Shown here piece by piece: positions 17,190 to 27,435 of a stretch of 64,000 nucleotides of DNA. Both the position numbers and the translations under genes were made by a program. A model generated the notes under the pieces. It saw only the letters and a program-made list of their open reading frames with translations. It ran no database searches and was not told the DNA's origin. The DNA is from an uncultured Desulfobulbaceae bacterium (lineage in GTDB: Bacteria > Desulfobacterota > Desulfobulbia > Desulfobulbales > BM004). The number at the start of each line of letters is the position of its first letter. The first letter of the stretch is position 1. The DNA is taken from contig CALZHP010000002.1 in the NCBI GenBank assembly GCA_945787325.1, positions 1 to 64,000 of the forward strand, given 5' to 3'.

Positions 17190-19481
17190 TTACTTTTTCA
17201 TTTCAGACATCTGTTCCGCGCTGTCGTCTGGCGAGCCGTTGTTATTATTCAGCGGGAAAGATTCCTGGAAAATCTCGAGCAGTTTGAGGTTCTGCTTACT
17301 GAGCATTATGCAGTTGCCGACCAGGGCGTAAAAGAGGATGCTGAGGCGTGTTTTCGAGGTATTGTCCTGGATGCGCTCAATCTGGAGTGAATGGAATTCA
17401 TCGGCCAGGACACGCATTTCCTCAATTTCCCTTGCTATAATGTCTGGGGTGAAGGCCTTCCTTTTTTCGAAGGCAGCTTCCACAGAAGTGAGTATATTAA
17501 GGATAGTCGTTTTGACCATCCTTAACTCCTGAATCTGGTCATCCAGAAGACCCCTGTGATTATTGCTTACATGAACCCACGAACGCAGAACAATGTCACG
17601 ATGACCGTCTGAAAGTTTTTGGATCCTCCTGATAGTCTGTGCGTATTTGTAGGAAACACCATCTTTATCTTTTTGTTGTACGCGCAATACTTTGAATATA
17701 TTTGCAGTTATGATGTTGGCCCACTGCTGGATCTGCTTTGTTTTCTTCCTCTGATTTCCAAGCGCATCCACATCACCAATGAAAAGGGCCTCGAAGGTGA
17801 TATCGAGTGACTCCCGAATTTCCCTGATGAGATTGGCCATGTGCTCGAAGGTATGAACCCTTGACTCTTTGGCGTTTGTAACGTTTCTCAAAATATAAAC
17901 TTTGTCTTGCTCGACTTTCTTGGCACGTTCGCCATGTGAACGGTGTGATCTGATGATGGCGAACGCACAGAAGAAAATCATAAGCAGAACGCCTACCCAC
18001 TGGAGATAATGAATAATATTGGCGAAAACAAAAGCGACGGTAAAGGCGATTAGTGCCGTCATAAACCAGCCGCCTATAACGGTGAGCACACCTGTAATCC
18101 TGTAGACGGCAGTATCCCGGCCCCAGGCACGATCTGAAAAAGAGGTGCCCATTGATACCATAAAAGTGACATATGTGGTGGAAAGGGGCAGTTTCAATGA
18201 TGTTGCAAAGGAGATAACGGCTGAGGCCACCATCAGGTTTACCGCGGCACGAATCAGATCGAAGGATTGCAATCCTTCTTTTTCGGCAGGTTTATAGGCC
18301 TCCGAGTCTAAACGACGTTCAACAAAGTTACGAACGCTAAGAGGGAATATTTGTTTTGCTGATGTGAAAAATGAGTCTACTCCGCGGACGATGACACGGG
18401 AAAGGCCCGTTGATTCAAATACCTCGGTTCCTTCACTCTGGCTGCTCAGGCCCAATTCAGTCTGGGATACGGTTCTTGCCTTGCGTGAAAACCAAAGGGT
18501 TACGACCATAATAGCGCCGGCGATCAGCAGCAGATAGGTTTCCGAAGGTACTTTTTTGCTGAGCGCTCCCATGGTGACTGTAAGCGGATTGGCCGTTTCC
18601 ATGGCTGCTTTAAAGGCATGCAAACCGGCCAGGGGCACTCCGATGAAATTGACCAGGTCATTGGCCGCAAATGCCATAGCCAGAGAAAAGGTGCCCATCA
18701 GGATAATGGGTTTTAAGATATTGACACGAAAGAAGGTTATCAGAACTTGTAAGGTCACTGCCGAAACTGAAAACACTATCAAAAGGATGAGCCCGGAGTT
18801 GGATTTGATCCAGCTATATGTTTCAGGTGTTATAAATGATGCGCCCTTAGCTCCTTTAATGAGAATAAAAAAGACAATAGAGGCCAGCGCAACACCACCC
18901 CAAAGGGCCCCGTAACGCTTGAGCGTTTTTTCGTAATCAAAGGTAAAAATGATACGAGTGATAAACTGGACGATGGCGCCAAGTATGAAAGAGATTACAA
19001 CGGACAACAGGATGCCCATTGTAATCATCATTGCTTTACTGGAGTTAATGTATTGGGAGAGATTAGAAAGACCCTGGTCAGATGCCATGACCTTGACCAG
19101 CGATAAGGCCACCGCCGCACCCAGTAGCTCAAAAACGATCGATACAGTTGTTGAAGTTGGCAGACCCAGAGTATTGAATGTGTCGAGCAGTAGAATATCC
19201 GTCAACATGACAGCCAGAAAAATGGTAATCAGCTCAGGCATGGTGAAAAACTGCGGATGAAAAATTCCCTTACGGGCAACTTCCATCATGCCGCTTGAAA
19301 ACATAACCCCTGCAATGATACCAAAACTGGCAATTATCAGAATAATATAGCGAGGTGCCACCCGGCAGCCGATGGAAGAATTGAGAAAGTTGACGGCGTC
19401 ATTGCTTACGCCGACAATAAGATCAAATGCGGCGCAAAACATCAGGATGGCGACAGCTATTATAAAAAATTCGGGGGCCAT
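17190..19481 (-). CDS. PiT-family phosphate transporter with long C-terminal cytosolic domain
   Basis: A 763-aa inorganic phosphate (or sulfate) permease. The PiT signature occurs twice, as GVSNDAVNFLNSSIGCR near the N-terminus and AFAANDLVNFIGVPLAG midway, among about 11-12 membrane helices. After the last helix about 230 residues form a charged, helix-rich domain (from ERAKKVEQDKVY to the end) resembling PhoU-like four-helix regions. PiT proteins in E. coli are about 500 aa, so this is an extended form, possibly self-regulating. It is monocistronic; the preceding 220 bases contain a TGATGGCGTC repeat. Confidence 0.9.
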   Translation of the reverse strand: MAPEFFIIAVAILMFCAAFDLIVGVSNDAVNFLNSSIGCRVAPRYIILIIASFGIIAGVMFSSGMMEVARKGIFHPQFFTMPELITIFLAVMLTDILLLDTFNTLGLPTSTTVSIVFELLGAAVALSLVKVMASDQGLSNLSQYINSSKAMMITMGILLSVVISFILGAIVQFITRIIFTFDYEKTLKRYGALWGGVALASIVFFILIKGAKGASFITPETYSWIKSNSGLILLIVFSVSAVTLQVLITFFRVNILKPIILMGTFSLAMAFAANDLVNFIGVPLAGLHAFKAAMETANPLTVTMGALSKKVPSETYLLLIAGAIMVVTLWFSRKARTVSQTELGLSSQSEGTEVFESTGLSRVIVRGVDSFFTSAKQIFPLSVRNFVERRLDSEAYKPAEKEGLQSFDLIRAAVNLMVASAVISFATSLKLPLSTTYVTFMVSMGTSFSDRAWGRDTAVYRITGVLTVIGGWFMTALIAFTVAFVFANIIHYLQWVGVLLMIFFCAFAIIRSHRSHGERAKKVEQDKVYILRNVTNAKESRVHTFEHMANLIREIRESLDITFEALFIGDVDALGNQRKKTKQIQQWANIITANIFKVLRVQQKDKDGVSYKYAQTIRRIQKLSDGHRDIVLRSWVHVSNNHRGLLDDQIQELRMVKTTILNILTSVEAAFEKRKAFTPDIIAREIEEMRVLADEFHSLQIERIQDNTSKTRLSILFYALVGNCIMLSKQNLKLLEIFQESFPLNNNNGSPDDSAEQMSEMKK

Positions 19482-19701
19482 AATTCACCTGTTATTTTTG
19501 TAAATATGAGTAAAGATGAAGTATTTTTTTGGGGGAAGAAAAGAAATTCGGACAAGCCATTTTGTTTAGAAATTTAATCATGATGGTGATGCATTTACAT
19601 GATAAAAGTGATGGCGTCAAGCACTAATTATGTGAAATAAAACGGCCCCATGAAACATGTTGAATTTTTCTGTAATTCCATCTGTTTACTGGTCTGAAAA
19701 A

Positions 19702-22383
19702 TTATACTTCGGACAGGTTGGCGCCCACCTCCATATTGACCACCAGCGGCACATCAAGCGTCATCACAGATTCCATGGATTTCTTCACCAGTTCGCCGGT
19801 TATTTCCACCTCTTTTTCAGGCACTTCAAAGACAAGCTCATCGTGAATCTGCAATAACATTTTTGCCTTAAGATCCGCTTTTTTCATTTCTTCATCCACC
19901 CTGATCATGGCCAGCTTAATAATGTCGGCAGCCGTTCCCTGAATCGGTGTGTTGATGGCGGTGCGTTCGGCAAACTCACGCTGGTTGCGATTGGGGCTTT
20001 TAATATCGGGGAGGTAGCGGCGGCGGTTGAGCAAAGTGGTGACATAGCCATCTGCTTTGGCTTGTTCCACAATCTCCTTCATAAATCTTTTGACGCCCGC
20101 ATAATGGTCGAAATATCGGTCGATAAAAGTCTGGGCCTCCCTGCGGCTAAGATTTAACTGGCTGGCGAGACCGAAGCTGCTCATACCGTAAACAATGCCA
20201 AAGTTGATGGTTTTAGCCACACGCCTCATTTGTGAAGTTATAAGAAGGGGTGAAACGGTGAATATTTCAGCAGCAGTTCGATTATGGATGTCCTCACCCG
20301 AGCGGAAAGCTTCCAGCAGGGCAGGGTCCTGTGAATAGTGGGCCAGTACCCGTAGATCTATCTGTGAATAGTCACCCGCGATAAAACGATACCCTTTTTC
20401 CGGTATAAATGCCTGACGGATACGCTGGCCCTCATCAGTTCGAATGGGAATATTCTGCAGATTCGGGTTGCTGCTGCTCAGGCGTCCAGTCGTAGTGACC
20501 GTCTGATTAAAGGAGGTGTGGACCCGACCGGTCTTCGGATGTATAAGCCCGGCCAGCTTGTCGATATACGTAGTTTTCAATTTGGTAAGAGTGCGGTGAG
20601 CTATAACTGTTCTGGGCAATTCGTGAAATGAAAGCTGCTCCAGAACCTTTGCGTCGGTAGAATAACCGGTTTTAGTTTTGCGGCCGTGCGGCAATTTCAG
20701 CTTTTCGAATAGAATATCTCCCAGTTGCCGCGGCGAATTAATATTGAATTCTTCCCCGGCAATACTGTAAATCTCCGATTCAAGTTCGGTGAGATTTCTG
20801 CTGAATTCATCCGACAGCTTTTTGAGCAGGCCATGGTCCACCTTGATGCCGGCAAGCTCCATATCGGCGAGAATGGGTACCAGCGGCATTTCCATTTTAG
20901 TGAATAGTTTGGCAAGATCATGTTCTTCCAGTTGCGGCCGAAAAAGATCCCACAAACGGCTGGTTCCGTAAACATCTTCACAGGAGTAGTCTTTGGCGGA
21001 TTCCAGAGGAACGTACATAAAGCTGTCGTCACGCTTATCGCCTTTTGTCACTTCAGCAAAACTGGTCATGCTGATATCGAGTAATTCATGGCACAGGTCG
21101 TCCAGCTTGTGGGACCTGCGGGCCGGGTCCAGCAGGTAGGAGGCGATCATTGAGTCACACAGAATGCCGGAAAGCCGGATGTTCTCACTTGAAAGAAGCA
21201 CACTGTAGTCATATTTCAGGTTGTGACCGACCTTGGTGGTTTTGTTACCTTCCAGAATGGGGCGTAATTTTTTAAGCACTTTGTTTTTGTCCGGCTGACC
21301 TTTCAGGAGATTTCCTTCATGGTCTTTATGGGCCAGGGGAATATAGAAAGCCTGCTTCTCACTGACGCAAAGTGAGATCCCGACAAGTTCCGCTTTCAGT
21401 GGATCAAGTGAAGATGTTTCGGTATCGATAGTTATCGAGGTCGCTTTTTTAAGTATGTCGATCAAATGATCCAACTCGTCTTCGGTCTGTACAAGTTCAA
21501 AACCTTTTTTGTCGACTGCGGGCGCGGCAGGTACTTCAGATTTGAGCAGCCTGGTAAAACCAAGCTCCGTGTAAAGTTCCTTAAGTTTATCTGTATCCGA
21601 TTCCTGCATCTGATAGTCATCGGGTAAAGCCGGTACTTTTATATCATCTTTAAGCCTGATAAGCCTTCTGGCCATGAAGGCATCATCTTTGTGGGCCGCG
21701 AGTTTTTCCTTCAGTTTTTTCTGTTTGACGTTATCCAGCTTTTCATAAAGTCCTTCTAGAGATTTGTATTCGTTAATCAGTTTTTCTGCCGTTTTGGGCC
21801 CAACACCAGGGACGCCGGGTATATTGTCCGAGCTGTCTCCGATGAGGGCAAACAAGTCCAGGAGGTGGTCAGGGGAGACATTGTATTTCTTTTCTACAGC
21901 ACCACTATCAAGAACAACGTCTTTCATAGGTTCCCAGACGGTAATTTTATCGTCTATCAACTGCAGCAGGTCTTTGTCGCCTGATAGAATAACGACCTTG
22001 TGACCGTTTCGGGCAAGTGTTTTAGCGGCGGATGCTATAAGATCGTCCGCTTCGACACCAGCCTGCTCAAAGGCAAGAATATTATAGGCATTGACGATCT
22101 GCTTTATATATGGGATCTGGACGGAGAGGTCATCCGGCATTGGCGGTCGGTTGGCTTTATAGTCTGAATAGAGGTCATGCCGGAAGTTTGGGCCCCGGGC
22201 ATCAAATGCTACGGCGAGATATTGAGGATTTTTCTCTCTTAAAAGTCTCAGGAGAATATTGGTAAAACCATAGGCTGCATGAGTGGGAAGACCGCTTTTG
22301 TTTGACAGGGGAGTGATCGCGTGATATGCCCTGTAAATGTATGCGCTTCCGTCAATTATGTAAACAGGTTCTGTGTTCGGCAT
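19702..22383 (-). CDS. polA: DNA polymerase I
   Basis: An 893-aa enzyme for Okazaki fragment maturation and repair. The order is 5'-3' exonuclease (from YIIDGSAYIYRAYHA to about 290, with GVEADDLIA and GVPGVGPKTAEKLI), proofreading 3'-5' exonuclease (IDTETSSLDPL with intact acidic residues, GHNLKYDYSVL, DYSCEDVYGT) and polymerase domain (DYSQIDLRVLAH, RRVAKTINFGIVYGMSSFGL, QIHDELVFEVPE). The proofreading site appears functional, unlike in Taq-type enzymes. Length is normal. It stands alone on the minus strand. Confidence 0.98.
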   Translation of the reverse strand: MPNTEPVYIIDGSAYIYRAYHAITPLSNKSGLPTHAAYGFTNILLRLLREKNPQYLAVAFDARGPNFRHDLYSDYKANRPPMPDDLSVQIPYIKQIVNAYNILAFEQAGVEADDLIASAAKTLARNGHKVVILSGDKDLLQLIDDKITVWEPMKDVVLDSGAVEKKYNVSPDHLLDLFALIGDSSDNIPGVPGVGPKTAEKLINEYKSLEGLYEKLDNVKQKKLKEKLAAHKDDAFMARRLIRLKDDIKVPALPDDYQMQESDTDKLKELYTELGFTRLLKSEVPAAPAVDKKGFELVQTEDELDHLIDILKKATSITIDTETSSLDPLKAELVGISLCVSEKQAFYIPLAHKDHEGNLLKGQPDKNKVLKKLRPILEGNKTTKVGHNLKYDYSVLLSSENIRLSGILCDSMIASYLLDPARRSHKLDDLCHELLDISMTSFAEVTKGDKRDDSFMYVPLESAKDYSCEDVYGTSRLWDLFRPQLEEHDLAKLFTKMEMPLVPILADMELAGIKVDHGLLKKLSDEFSRNLTELESEIYSIAGEEFNINSPRQLGDILFEKLKLPHGRKTKTGYSTDAKVLEQLSFHELPRTVIAHRTLTKLKTTYIDKLAGLIHPKTGRVHTSFNQTVTTTGRLSSSNPNLQNIPIRTDEGQRIRQAFIPEKGYRFIAGDYSQIDLRVLAHYSQDPALLEAFRSGEDIHNRTAAEIFTVSPLLITSQMRRVAKTINFGIVYGMSSFGLASQLNLSRREAQTFIDRYFDHYAGVKRFMKEIVEQAKADGYVTTLLNRRRYLPDIKSPNRNQREFAERTAINTPIQGTAADIIKLAMIRVDEEMKKADLKAKMLLQIHDELVFEVPEKEVEITGELVKKSMESVMTLDVPLVVNMEVGANLSEV

Positions 22384-22466
22384 GCGCGCATACTAACAGC
22401 TGCGCGAGGATTTGGCAATTGATGAACAGAGGGGGGAGAGACTCCCCCCTCTGCGAAATTCCGTAG

Positions 22467-23006
22467 TTATTTCACCGCTCTGATCCAGGATGCACACGGA
22501 CCTTTGTCTCCATGAGACTCGCTAAAGCGGACTTCATCACCTTCATTTAGGTTATCCAGTGTTAGATCCTTCAGAGCATTTTCATGAAAGTAGATTTCCC
22601 TGCCGTCTGGTGTGGCCAGAAATCCGTAAGATTCAAAAGGGTAAACGTGTTTTATTGTTGCCGTGTTGTTTTTAGAAAAGTCGTACTCCTGGATTTTCAC
22701 CCTTTTTTGCGCTTTTTTCCGGCGCTGCATTTCTTTGAGCTGCATGCCCAAGACATCGAATGCTTCAACCAGAAGTGGGCCGCCGCCTTCACCTTTGCGT
22801 TTGACAACAACAGTGTCATTGGGGACGGTTGCTACAAGTCTGAGTTCGTAGCCCCCTTCTTTGTGGTGGGGTGTACGTTCAAATGATACCCGGAGATGAT
22901 GAACAATTCCGGGGTGATGACGAATGAGTCTTTCTTTCTCCTTTTCAATTTTATTTTGCCAAGTGGTCCTGATTCCCATGTTACGAGCTTCGACCTGAAG
23001 TTCCAT
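22467..23006 (-). CDS. HPF/RaiA-type ribosome hibernation factor fused to a cold-shock domain
   Basis: A 179-aa protein. Residues 1 to about 100 match the HPF/RaiA (YfiA) fold, which binds the 30S subunit and stabilises idle ribosomes (MELQVEARNMG, HHLRVSFERTPHHKEGGYELRL). Residues from about 110 form a cold-shock OB fold with RNP-like motifs (FESYGFLATPDGREIYFHENAL and GDEVRFSESHGDKG). The fusion should couple ribosome binding and single-stranded RNA binding. It lies 84 nt upstream of polA on the same strand and is divergent from hemH across a 265-base gap in which I see no clear signal beyond a TCGGGCTG/CAGCCCGA inverted repeat. Confidence 0.88.
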   Translation of the reverse strand: MELQVEARNMGIRTTWQNKIEKEKERLIRHHPGIVHHLRVSFERTPHHKEGGYELRLVATVPNDTVVVKRKGEGGGPLLVEAFDVLGMQLKEMQRRKKAQKRVKIQEYDFSKNNTATIKHVYPFESYGFLATPDGREIYFHENALKDLTLDNLNEGDEVRFSESHGDKGPCASWIRAVK

Positions 23007-23271
23007 TAAGCACTCCTTGAAAAATATAATCTGATTTTGTTACTGATTGGCAAAAAATAAATGTTAAGCAGAATATTATTCGAAAATAGCTGTTCACCTC
23101 CTCTTCATTTGATTGCAGGAGCAATCGGCAGGTTTATAAGAGAAATTCGGGCTGCTTCAGCATTGCCTTGACGCAACGCATTGTAATATGTAACTATTCA
23201 GCCCGAGAGCCTTTGCCACAAATACATTATAACTGTTCTCAGGGTGATAATCAAATTTAAAGGTAAAAAAA

Positions 23272-24222
23272 ATGAGTGAAAAAACCGGTGTTATATTGCT
23301 GAATCTAGGAGGACCTGAGCAATTACAGGATGTTGAACCATTCCTTTATAATCTTTTTTCAGACAGAAAAATTATCCGCCTTGGCCCCCGTTTTTTACAA
23401 AAACCCATAGCCCGAATGATCGCTAAAAGGCGTGCGCCGAAAAGTCGTGAATCCTATCGCCTCATCGGCGGCTCTCCACTTAATCGAATTACAGCCGAAC
23501 AGGGTAAAGCCCTGGAAAATGAACTGAACAAACATGGAAACTTTCGTGTTGGAATGGCTATGCGATACTGGCCGCCATATGCTAAGGAAATCCTTGATGA
23601 AATGAGAAGGGAAGGCATCAGTAGAATCATTGCCTTAACCCTTTACCCGCATTATTCTGTTGCAACCACCGGCTCTTCTTTGGACGACCTTAAAAAAGCA
23701 GCCCGCAGATTTGATCCCTCTTTCGAAATTATCGAAATACAACAGTGGCCGTCACATGCGGGGTATGTGCAATGCTTAGCCGATAACATTGTCACAGCCC
23801 GGCAGCGCTTTACTGCCGAAGAAGAGGTACAGGTGGTATACAGCGCCCACAGTCTGCCGGTTAAGTTCATTGAAGAAGGTGATCCATATGTTGATCACCT
23901 GCAGATAACCATACAGGCCGTAGAAGCAATTACCGGTATGGTGGGGAAATTATGTTACCAGAGCCGCAGCGGTCCGGTAGAGTGGCTGGCCCCTTCAACC
24001 CCTGAAATGCTGGAGGAACTTGCAGAGTCTGGTTGTAAAAATATAGTAATGGTGCCGATAAGTTTTGTTTCCGACCATGTGGAGACTCTTTACGAAGTGG
24101 ATATGCTCTACCGTGATATGGCAAAAGACCTTGGCATGCGACTGGAACGCAGTGAATCATTCAATACCCAGCCAGTGTTTATAGAGGTCTTGAAGGACCT
24201 GGTCCTTGGGATTGAAGATTGA
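23272..24222 (+). CDS. hemH: Ferrochelatase-family protein (HemH)
   Basis: A 316-aa enzyme that inserts Fe2+ into a porphyrin. It begins KTGVILLNLGGPEQLQDVEPFLYNLFSDR, has the catalytic His in VVYSAHSLP (about residue 190) and the conserved Glu in FVSDHVETLYEVD (about 265). In anaerobes with the siroheme-dependent heme pathway the substrate could be coproporphyrin III or sirohydrochlorin rather than protoporphyrin IX; no other heme genes are nearby to decide. KatG and the cytochrome c in this window need heme. It is a single-gene unit facing the rodA gene. Confidence 0.92.
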   Translation: MSEKTGVILLNLGGPEQLQDVEPFLYNLFSDRKIIRLGPRFLQKPIARMIAKRRAPKSRESYRLIGGSPLNRITAEQGKALENELNKHGNFRVGMAMRYWPPYAKEILDEMRREGISRIIALTLYPHYSVATTGSSLDDLKKAARRFDPSFEIIEIQQWPSHAGYVQCLADNIVTARQRFTAEEEVQVVYSAHSLPVKFIEEGDPYVDHLQITIQAVEAITGMVGKLCYQSRSGPVEWLAPSTPEMLEELAESGCKNIVMVPISFVSDHVETLYEVDMLYRDMAKDLGMRLERSESFNTQPVFIEVLKDLVLGIED

Positions 24223-24223
24223 A

Positions 24224-24371
24224 GATTGTAAATTGTATAAAAAATAAAGAATACACCTTCGTATTTATTACTCACTTTTCAATTTCAATTCTTAAATTAC
24301 TGATCCCTTCGCGTCTTAAGCTGTTATCTTTTCATTCTTCAATTTTCATTCTACAATCTTAATTTTCAATG
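24224..24371. repeat. AT-rich intergenic repeat region between hemH and rodA
   Basis: The 149-base gap between these convergent genes is made of near-repeats of GATTGAAGATTGTAAATTG, with an inverted counterpart (TACAATCTTAATTTTCAAT) at the other end, so it can fold back on itself. It probably serves as a bidirectional terminator or is a degenerate low-complexity repeat. No ORF is present. Confidence 0.45.
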
Positions 24372-25490
24372 TCAGGGCGTCGTTCTTCCCATAAAGCGTC
24401 TCATACGAATATTCATAAGAATACCGATACCCAGCATGGTTGTGAACAGTGAAGAACCGCCATAGCTGAAAAGCGGCAGAGGTATACCGACCACGGGCAG
24501 AAAACCCATGACCATGAAAAGGTTGATAATGGCTTGCCAGAAGATGAGCGAAACTATGCCGAAAGCAAGCAGCAGGCCGAATTTGTCGCGTGATGAAATG
24601 CCTATATTGAGTCCCCAGAGTATCAGGAAAAAATAGCAGGCCAGAAAGAAGAGACAGCCAGCGAAGCCCCACTCTTCGCTCCAAACGGAAAAGGCAAAGT
24701 CAGTATGCCGTTCCGGAAGAAAGTGCAGATGTCCCTGTGTTCCTTTCAGATACCCCTTGCCAACCATATGTCCACTACCAACCGCAATTTTAGATTGCAT
24801 TATATGATAACCAGTGTTCATAGGATCACTTTCCGGATTAAGAAAAGTTTCTATTCTCTGGCGCTGGTATGGTTTCAGGAAATATTTCCAGCCGATTGGT
24901 ATTACTGTTAAACAGGTGCCCATCAGGATAGCCAGAGTTGACCACCTTAATTTGACGAACAGTGTCATCGATATAAAAATAACACAGAACATAAGGGCTG
25001 TACCCAGGTCCGGCTGCTTAAGGACCAGCACGAAGGGGATTAAGGTAAGAATTATAGGTACGAAAAGTTCCTGCAGAGTGAAGCCCTTGCCGGTATCTTT
25101 TCGATAATAATAACTGGCCAGGGTAATAACAAGTATGAGCTTAGCGGGTTCGGAAGGCTGTAACCGAAAGAAACCGAGGTTTATCCAGCGCTGGGTTCCA
25201 GCAACTGTCCCGCCGAAAAGAAATACCGCAATGAGAAGAAAAATAATACAGACGTAAAGTGGGTAGTTCCAGGTGATCAACTGTTTGTAATCAAAAGATA
25301 TTATAAAAAATATAAGCCCAAAACTGAAAACGTAATAATAGAGTTGTTTGGTAAATGGAGAAATGCCGTAAGTGCTTCCCGGGAATGTAGCACTATACAG
25401 GTTTGTAAGTCCCATTATTGCCACTAACAGGACTGCAAGCAGCATTATCCAGTCAAAATTAAATAGGAGTCGGCGGTCAAATCGGAACAT
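24372..25490 (-). CDS. rodA: Peptidoglycan glycosyltransferase RodA
   Basis: A 372-aa SEDS-family membrane enzyme that polymerises lipid II during cell elongation, working with PBP2. About ten helices are predicted; the SEDS signature is near the C-terminus (PVVGIPLPLFSYGGSSLFTTM), and LRLQPSEPAKL-type sequence is visible as FFRLQPSEPAKLILVI. It is the last gene of the mreB-mreC-mreD-mrdA-rodA operon, starting 43 nt after the mrdA stop. Its 3' end is next to the AT-rich repeat before hemH. Confidence 0.96.
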   Translation of the reverse strand: MFRFDRRLLFNFDWIMLLAVLLVAIMGLTNLYSATFPGSTYGISPFTKQLYYYVFSFGLIFFIISFDYKQLITWNYPLYVCIIFLLIAVFLFGGTVAGTQRWINLGFFRLQPSEPAKLILVITLASYYYRKDTGKGFTLQELFVPIILTLIPFVLVLKQPDLGTALMFCVIFISMTLFVKLRWSTLAILMGTCLTVIPIGWKYFLKPYQRQRIETFLNPESDPMNTGYHIMQSKIAVGSGHMVGKGYLKGTQGHLHFLPERHTDFAFSVWSEEWGFAGCLFFLACYFFLILWGLNIGISSRDKFGLLLAFGIVSLIFWQAIINLFMVMGFLPVVGIPLPLFSYGGSSLFTTMLGIGILMNIRMRRFMGRTTP

Positions 25491-25533
25491 CTGTTTTTCT
25501 CTTATTCTTGAAACATGTGATTTATATTTCGAC

Positions 25534-27417
25534 TTAAAGCCCGGACATAAGAGCCGGCTGCTCAGTTTCGGTTTCTCTGTTAAAATACTTAGTCATAACT
25601 TCTTTTGCTATAGGACCAGCTTCAGAACCGCCGTGCATTCCATGCTCTACCAGGACGGTTACTGCTATCTCCGGTTTTTCGGCCGGTGCAAAACTGGTGA
25701 ACCAGGCATGATCCCTGTATTTATAGGGTATTTTTTCCTCTGGGATTCCTTTCAGGTGTGCCAGGCGTACCACCTGTGCTGTCCCGGTTTTGCCTCCTAC
25801 GGTAATGTTTTCCATTTTAGCTGCACCACCGGTGCCATGCTTATCGTTTACAGCGGCAACCAGGGCCTTTCGAACAAATAGCAGTGTTCTTTTCGAAGCA
25901 GAAACCTTACCTTCAACAACTGGAGAAAACTCTTCAATAATATTGCCGTCAGGATCAATTACAGCATTAATGAGTTGCGGACGGTAAAGGATCCCCCCAT
26001 TTACAGTGGCAGCCGTCATCTGGGCAATCTGCAAGGGGGTTGTGAGGTTAAAGCCCTGGCCGATGACAACTGACATGGTTTCCCCTTTTTGCCATGGTTC
26101 CTTGTGTTTTCGTTCCTTCCATGCGGAGGTCGGCACCAGTCCTCCTTTTTCATTCTGGAGTTCGATACCTGTTTTATTACCTAGTCCCATACTTTTTGCA
26201 TATCGGGCCAATGTGTCCACGCCCAGTTTCTGACCAACCTGGTAAAAATATACATCACAGGATTCCGCCAGGGCTTTTTTCAGATTGACAGCACCATGGC
26301 CGGATTTTTTCCAGCACCCGTATCTTCTGTTGCCAAAAGAAAGTGATCCAGCACAGTATAATACTGATTCCGTGTTGATGACTTTTTCGGAAAGCGCGGC
26401 AAGAGCGGAAACGATTTTATATGTGGACCCAGGTGGATACTGGCCCATGATGGATTTGTTGACCAGAGGATGTAAAGGGTTATCAAGCAGCGATTTCCAC
26501 GACTTCGAAGAGATACCGCCAACGAACTCTTCGAGCTTAAGAGGTGGAGAGCTGGCCAGGGCCAGAATGCGCCCTGTATTAACTTCCATGGCGACAACGG
26601 CACCAGCTCTACCCTCAATAGCTTTTTCTGCTGTCTGCTGAAGTGCGAGGTCTATATTAAGGCGGATGTCGTTACCGGGCAACGGTTTCTGGCCTTTGAG
26701 ACGGCGCTGTTCAAAGCCGCGGGCGTCTACTTCCATATAATGGCGTCCTTTTTCACCTTTCAGGCTTTGTTCGTATAGCTTTTCAAGGCCGGTTTTGCCG
26801 ATCTGGTCGCCTATCTCGTAGTTGTCCCAGCGTAGTTTATTCAGTTCGTTCTTATTTATTTCTCCCAGGTATCCGACTATATGAGATGATAAATTATTAA
26901 AGAGATAATCTCTTCTCGGCAGAACCTCTATACTTATTCCGGGAAGCTTGAACCTGCTGTTTTCAACATAGGCCAGCATCTGCCAGCCAATGTCTTCTTC
27001 GATGCGTATCGGTACATGCCGCGGATTGTCTGCAGAGGCCCTGATTTTCTGGATAAGATATGTCATTTCTTTGCTCATTATATGAGCCAGTCTTTTTAAT
27101 ACTCCATCGGGATCAGGGGCGTCCTCCTTTGTCCATATGATATTGAAAGAAGGACGATTTGTGACCAGTATTCGGTCGTTTCGGTCAAGAATGTTTCCCC
27201 TTGGCGCGACAATATCAAGGATACGCACCCTGTTGTTTTCGGCCATCTTTTCATATTTACTGCCATTATGGATCTGCAGGAACCACAGGCGGGCTATAAG
27301 CACTGCAATAAATATGATGATGATAGTTGTAGCAACATCGACACGTTTTTTGAGCGCGGCCAGTTCATCTTCGTCCAGCTTTTTTATTTTAACTATGGGT
27401 TGTTGTATAGGCAGCAT
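25534..27417 (-). CDS. mrdA: Penicillin-binding protein 2 (elongation transpeptidase)
   Basis: A 627-aa class B PBP that cross-links new peptidoglycan in the elongasome. A single N-terminal helix (VATTIIIIFIAVLIARLWFL) anchors it, followed by the pedestal domain (RGNILDRNDRILVTNRPSFNI). The transpeptidase domain contains the active-site SXXK in PPGSTYKIVSAL, an SCD motif (AESCDVYFYQVG) and KTG in GGKTGTAQVV. It lies between mreD (18 nt gap) and rodA, the standard order for Gram-negative rods. Confidence 0.97.
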   Translation of the reverse strand: MLPIQQPIVKIKKLDEDELAALKKRVDVATTIIIIFIAVLIARLWFLQIHNGSKYEKMAENNRVRILDIVAPRGNILDRNDRILVTNRPSFNIIWTKEDAPDPDGVLKRLAHIMSKEMTYLIQKIRASADNPRHVPIRIEEDIGWQMLAYVENSRFKLPGISIEVLPRRDYLFNNLSSHIVGYLGEINKNELNKLRWDNYEIGDQIGKTGLEKLYEQSLKGEKGRHYMEVDARGFEQRRLKGQKPLPGNDIRLNIDLALQQTAEKAIEGRAGAVVAMEVNTGRILALASSPPLKLEEFVGGISSKSWKSLLDNPLHPLVNKSIMGQYPPGSTYKIVSALAALSEKVINTESVLYCAGSLSFGNRRYGCWKKSGHGAVNLKKALAESCDVYFYQVGQKLGVDTLARYAKSMGLGNKTGIELQNEKGGLVPTSAWKERKHKEPWQKGETMSVVIGQGFNLTTPLQIAQMTAATVNGGILYRPQLINAVIDPDGNIIEEFSPVVEGKVSASKRTLLFVRKALVAAVNDKHGTGGAAKMENITVGGKTGTAQVVRLAHLKGIPEEKIPYKYRDHAWFTSFAPAEKPEIAVTVLVEHGMHGGSEAGPIAKEVMTKYFNRETETEQPALMSGL

Positions 27418-27435
27418 GAATACTTGATGTCCCCG

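Noticed and set aside
24346-24684. 112-aa minus-strand ORF overlapping the end of rodA
   Set aside because: It lies in another frame of rodA, whose product shows the SEDS signature; the overlap product has no coherent features.
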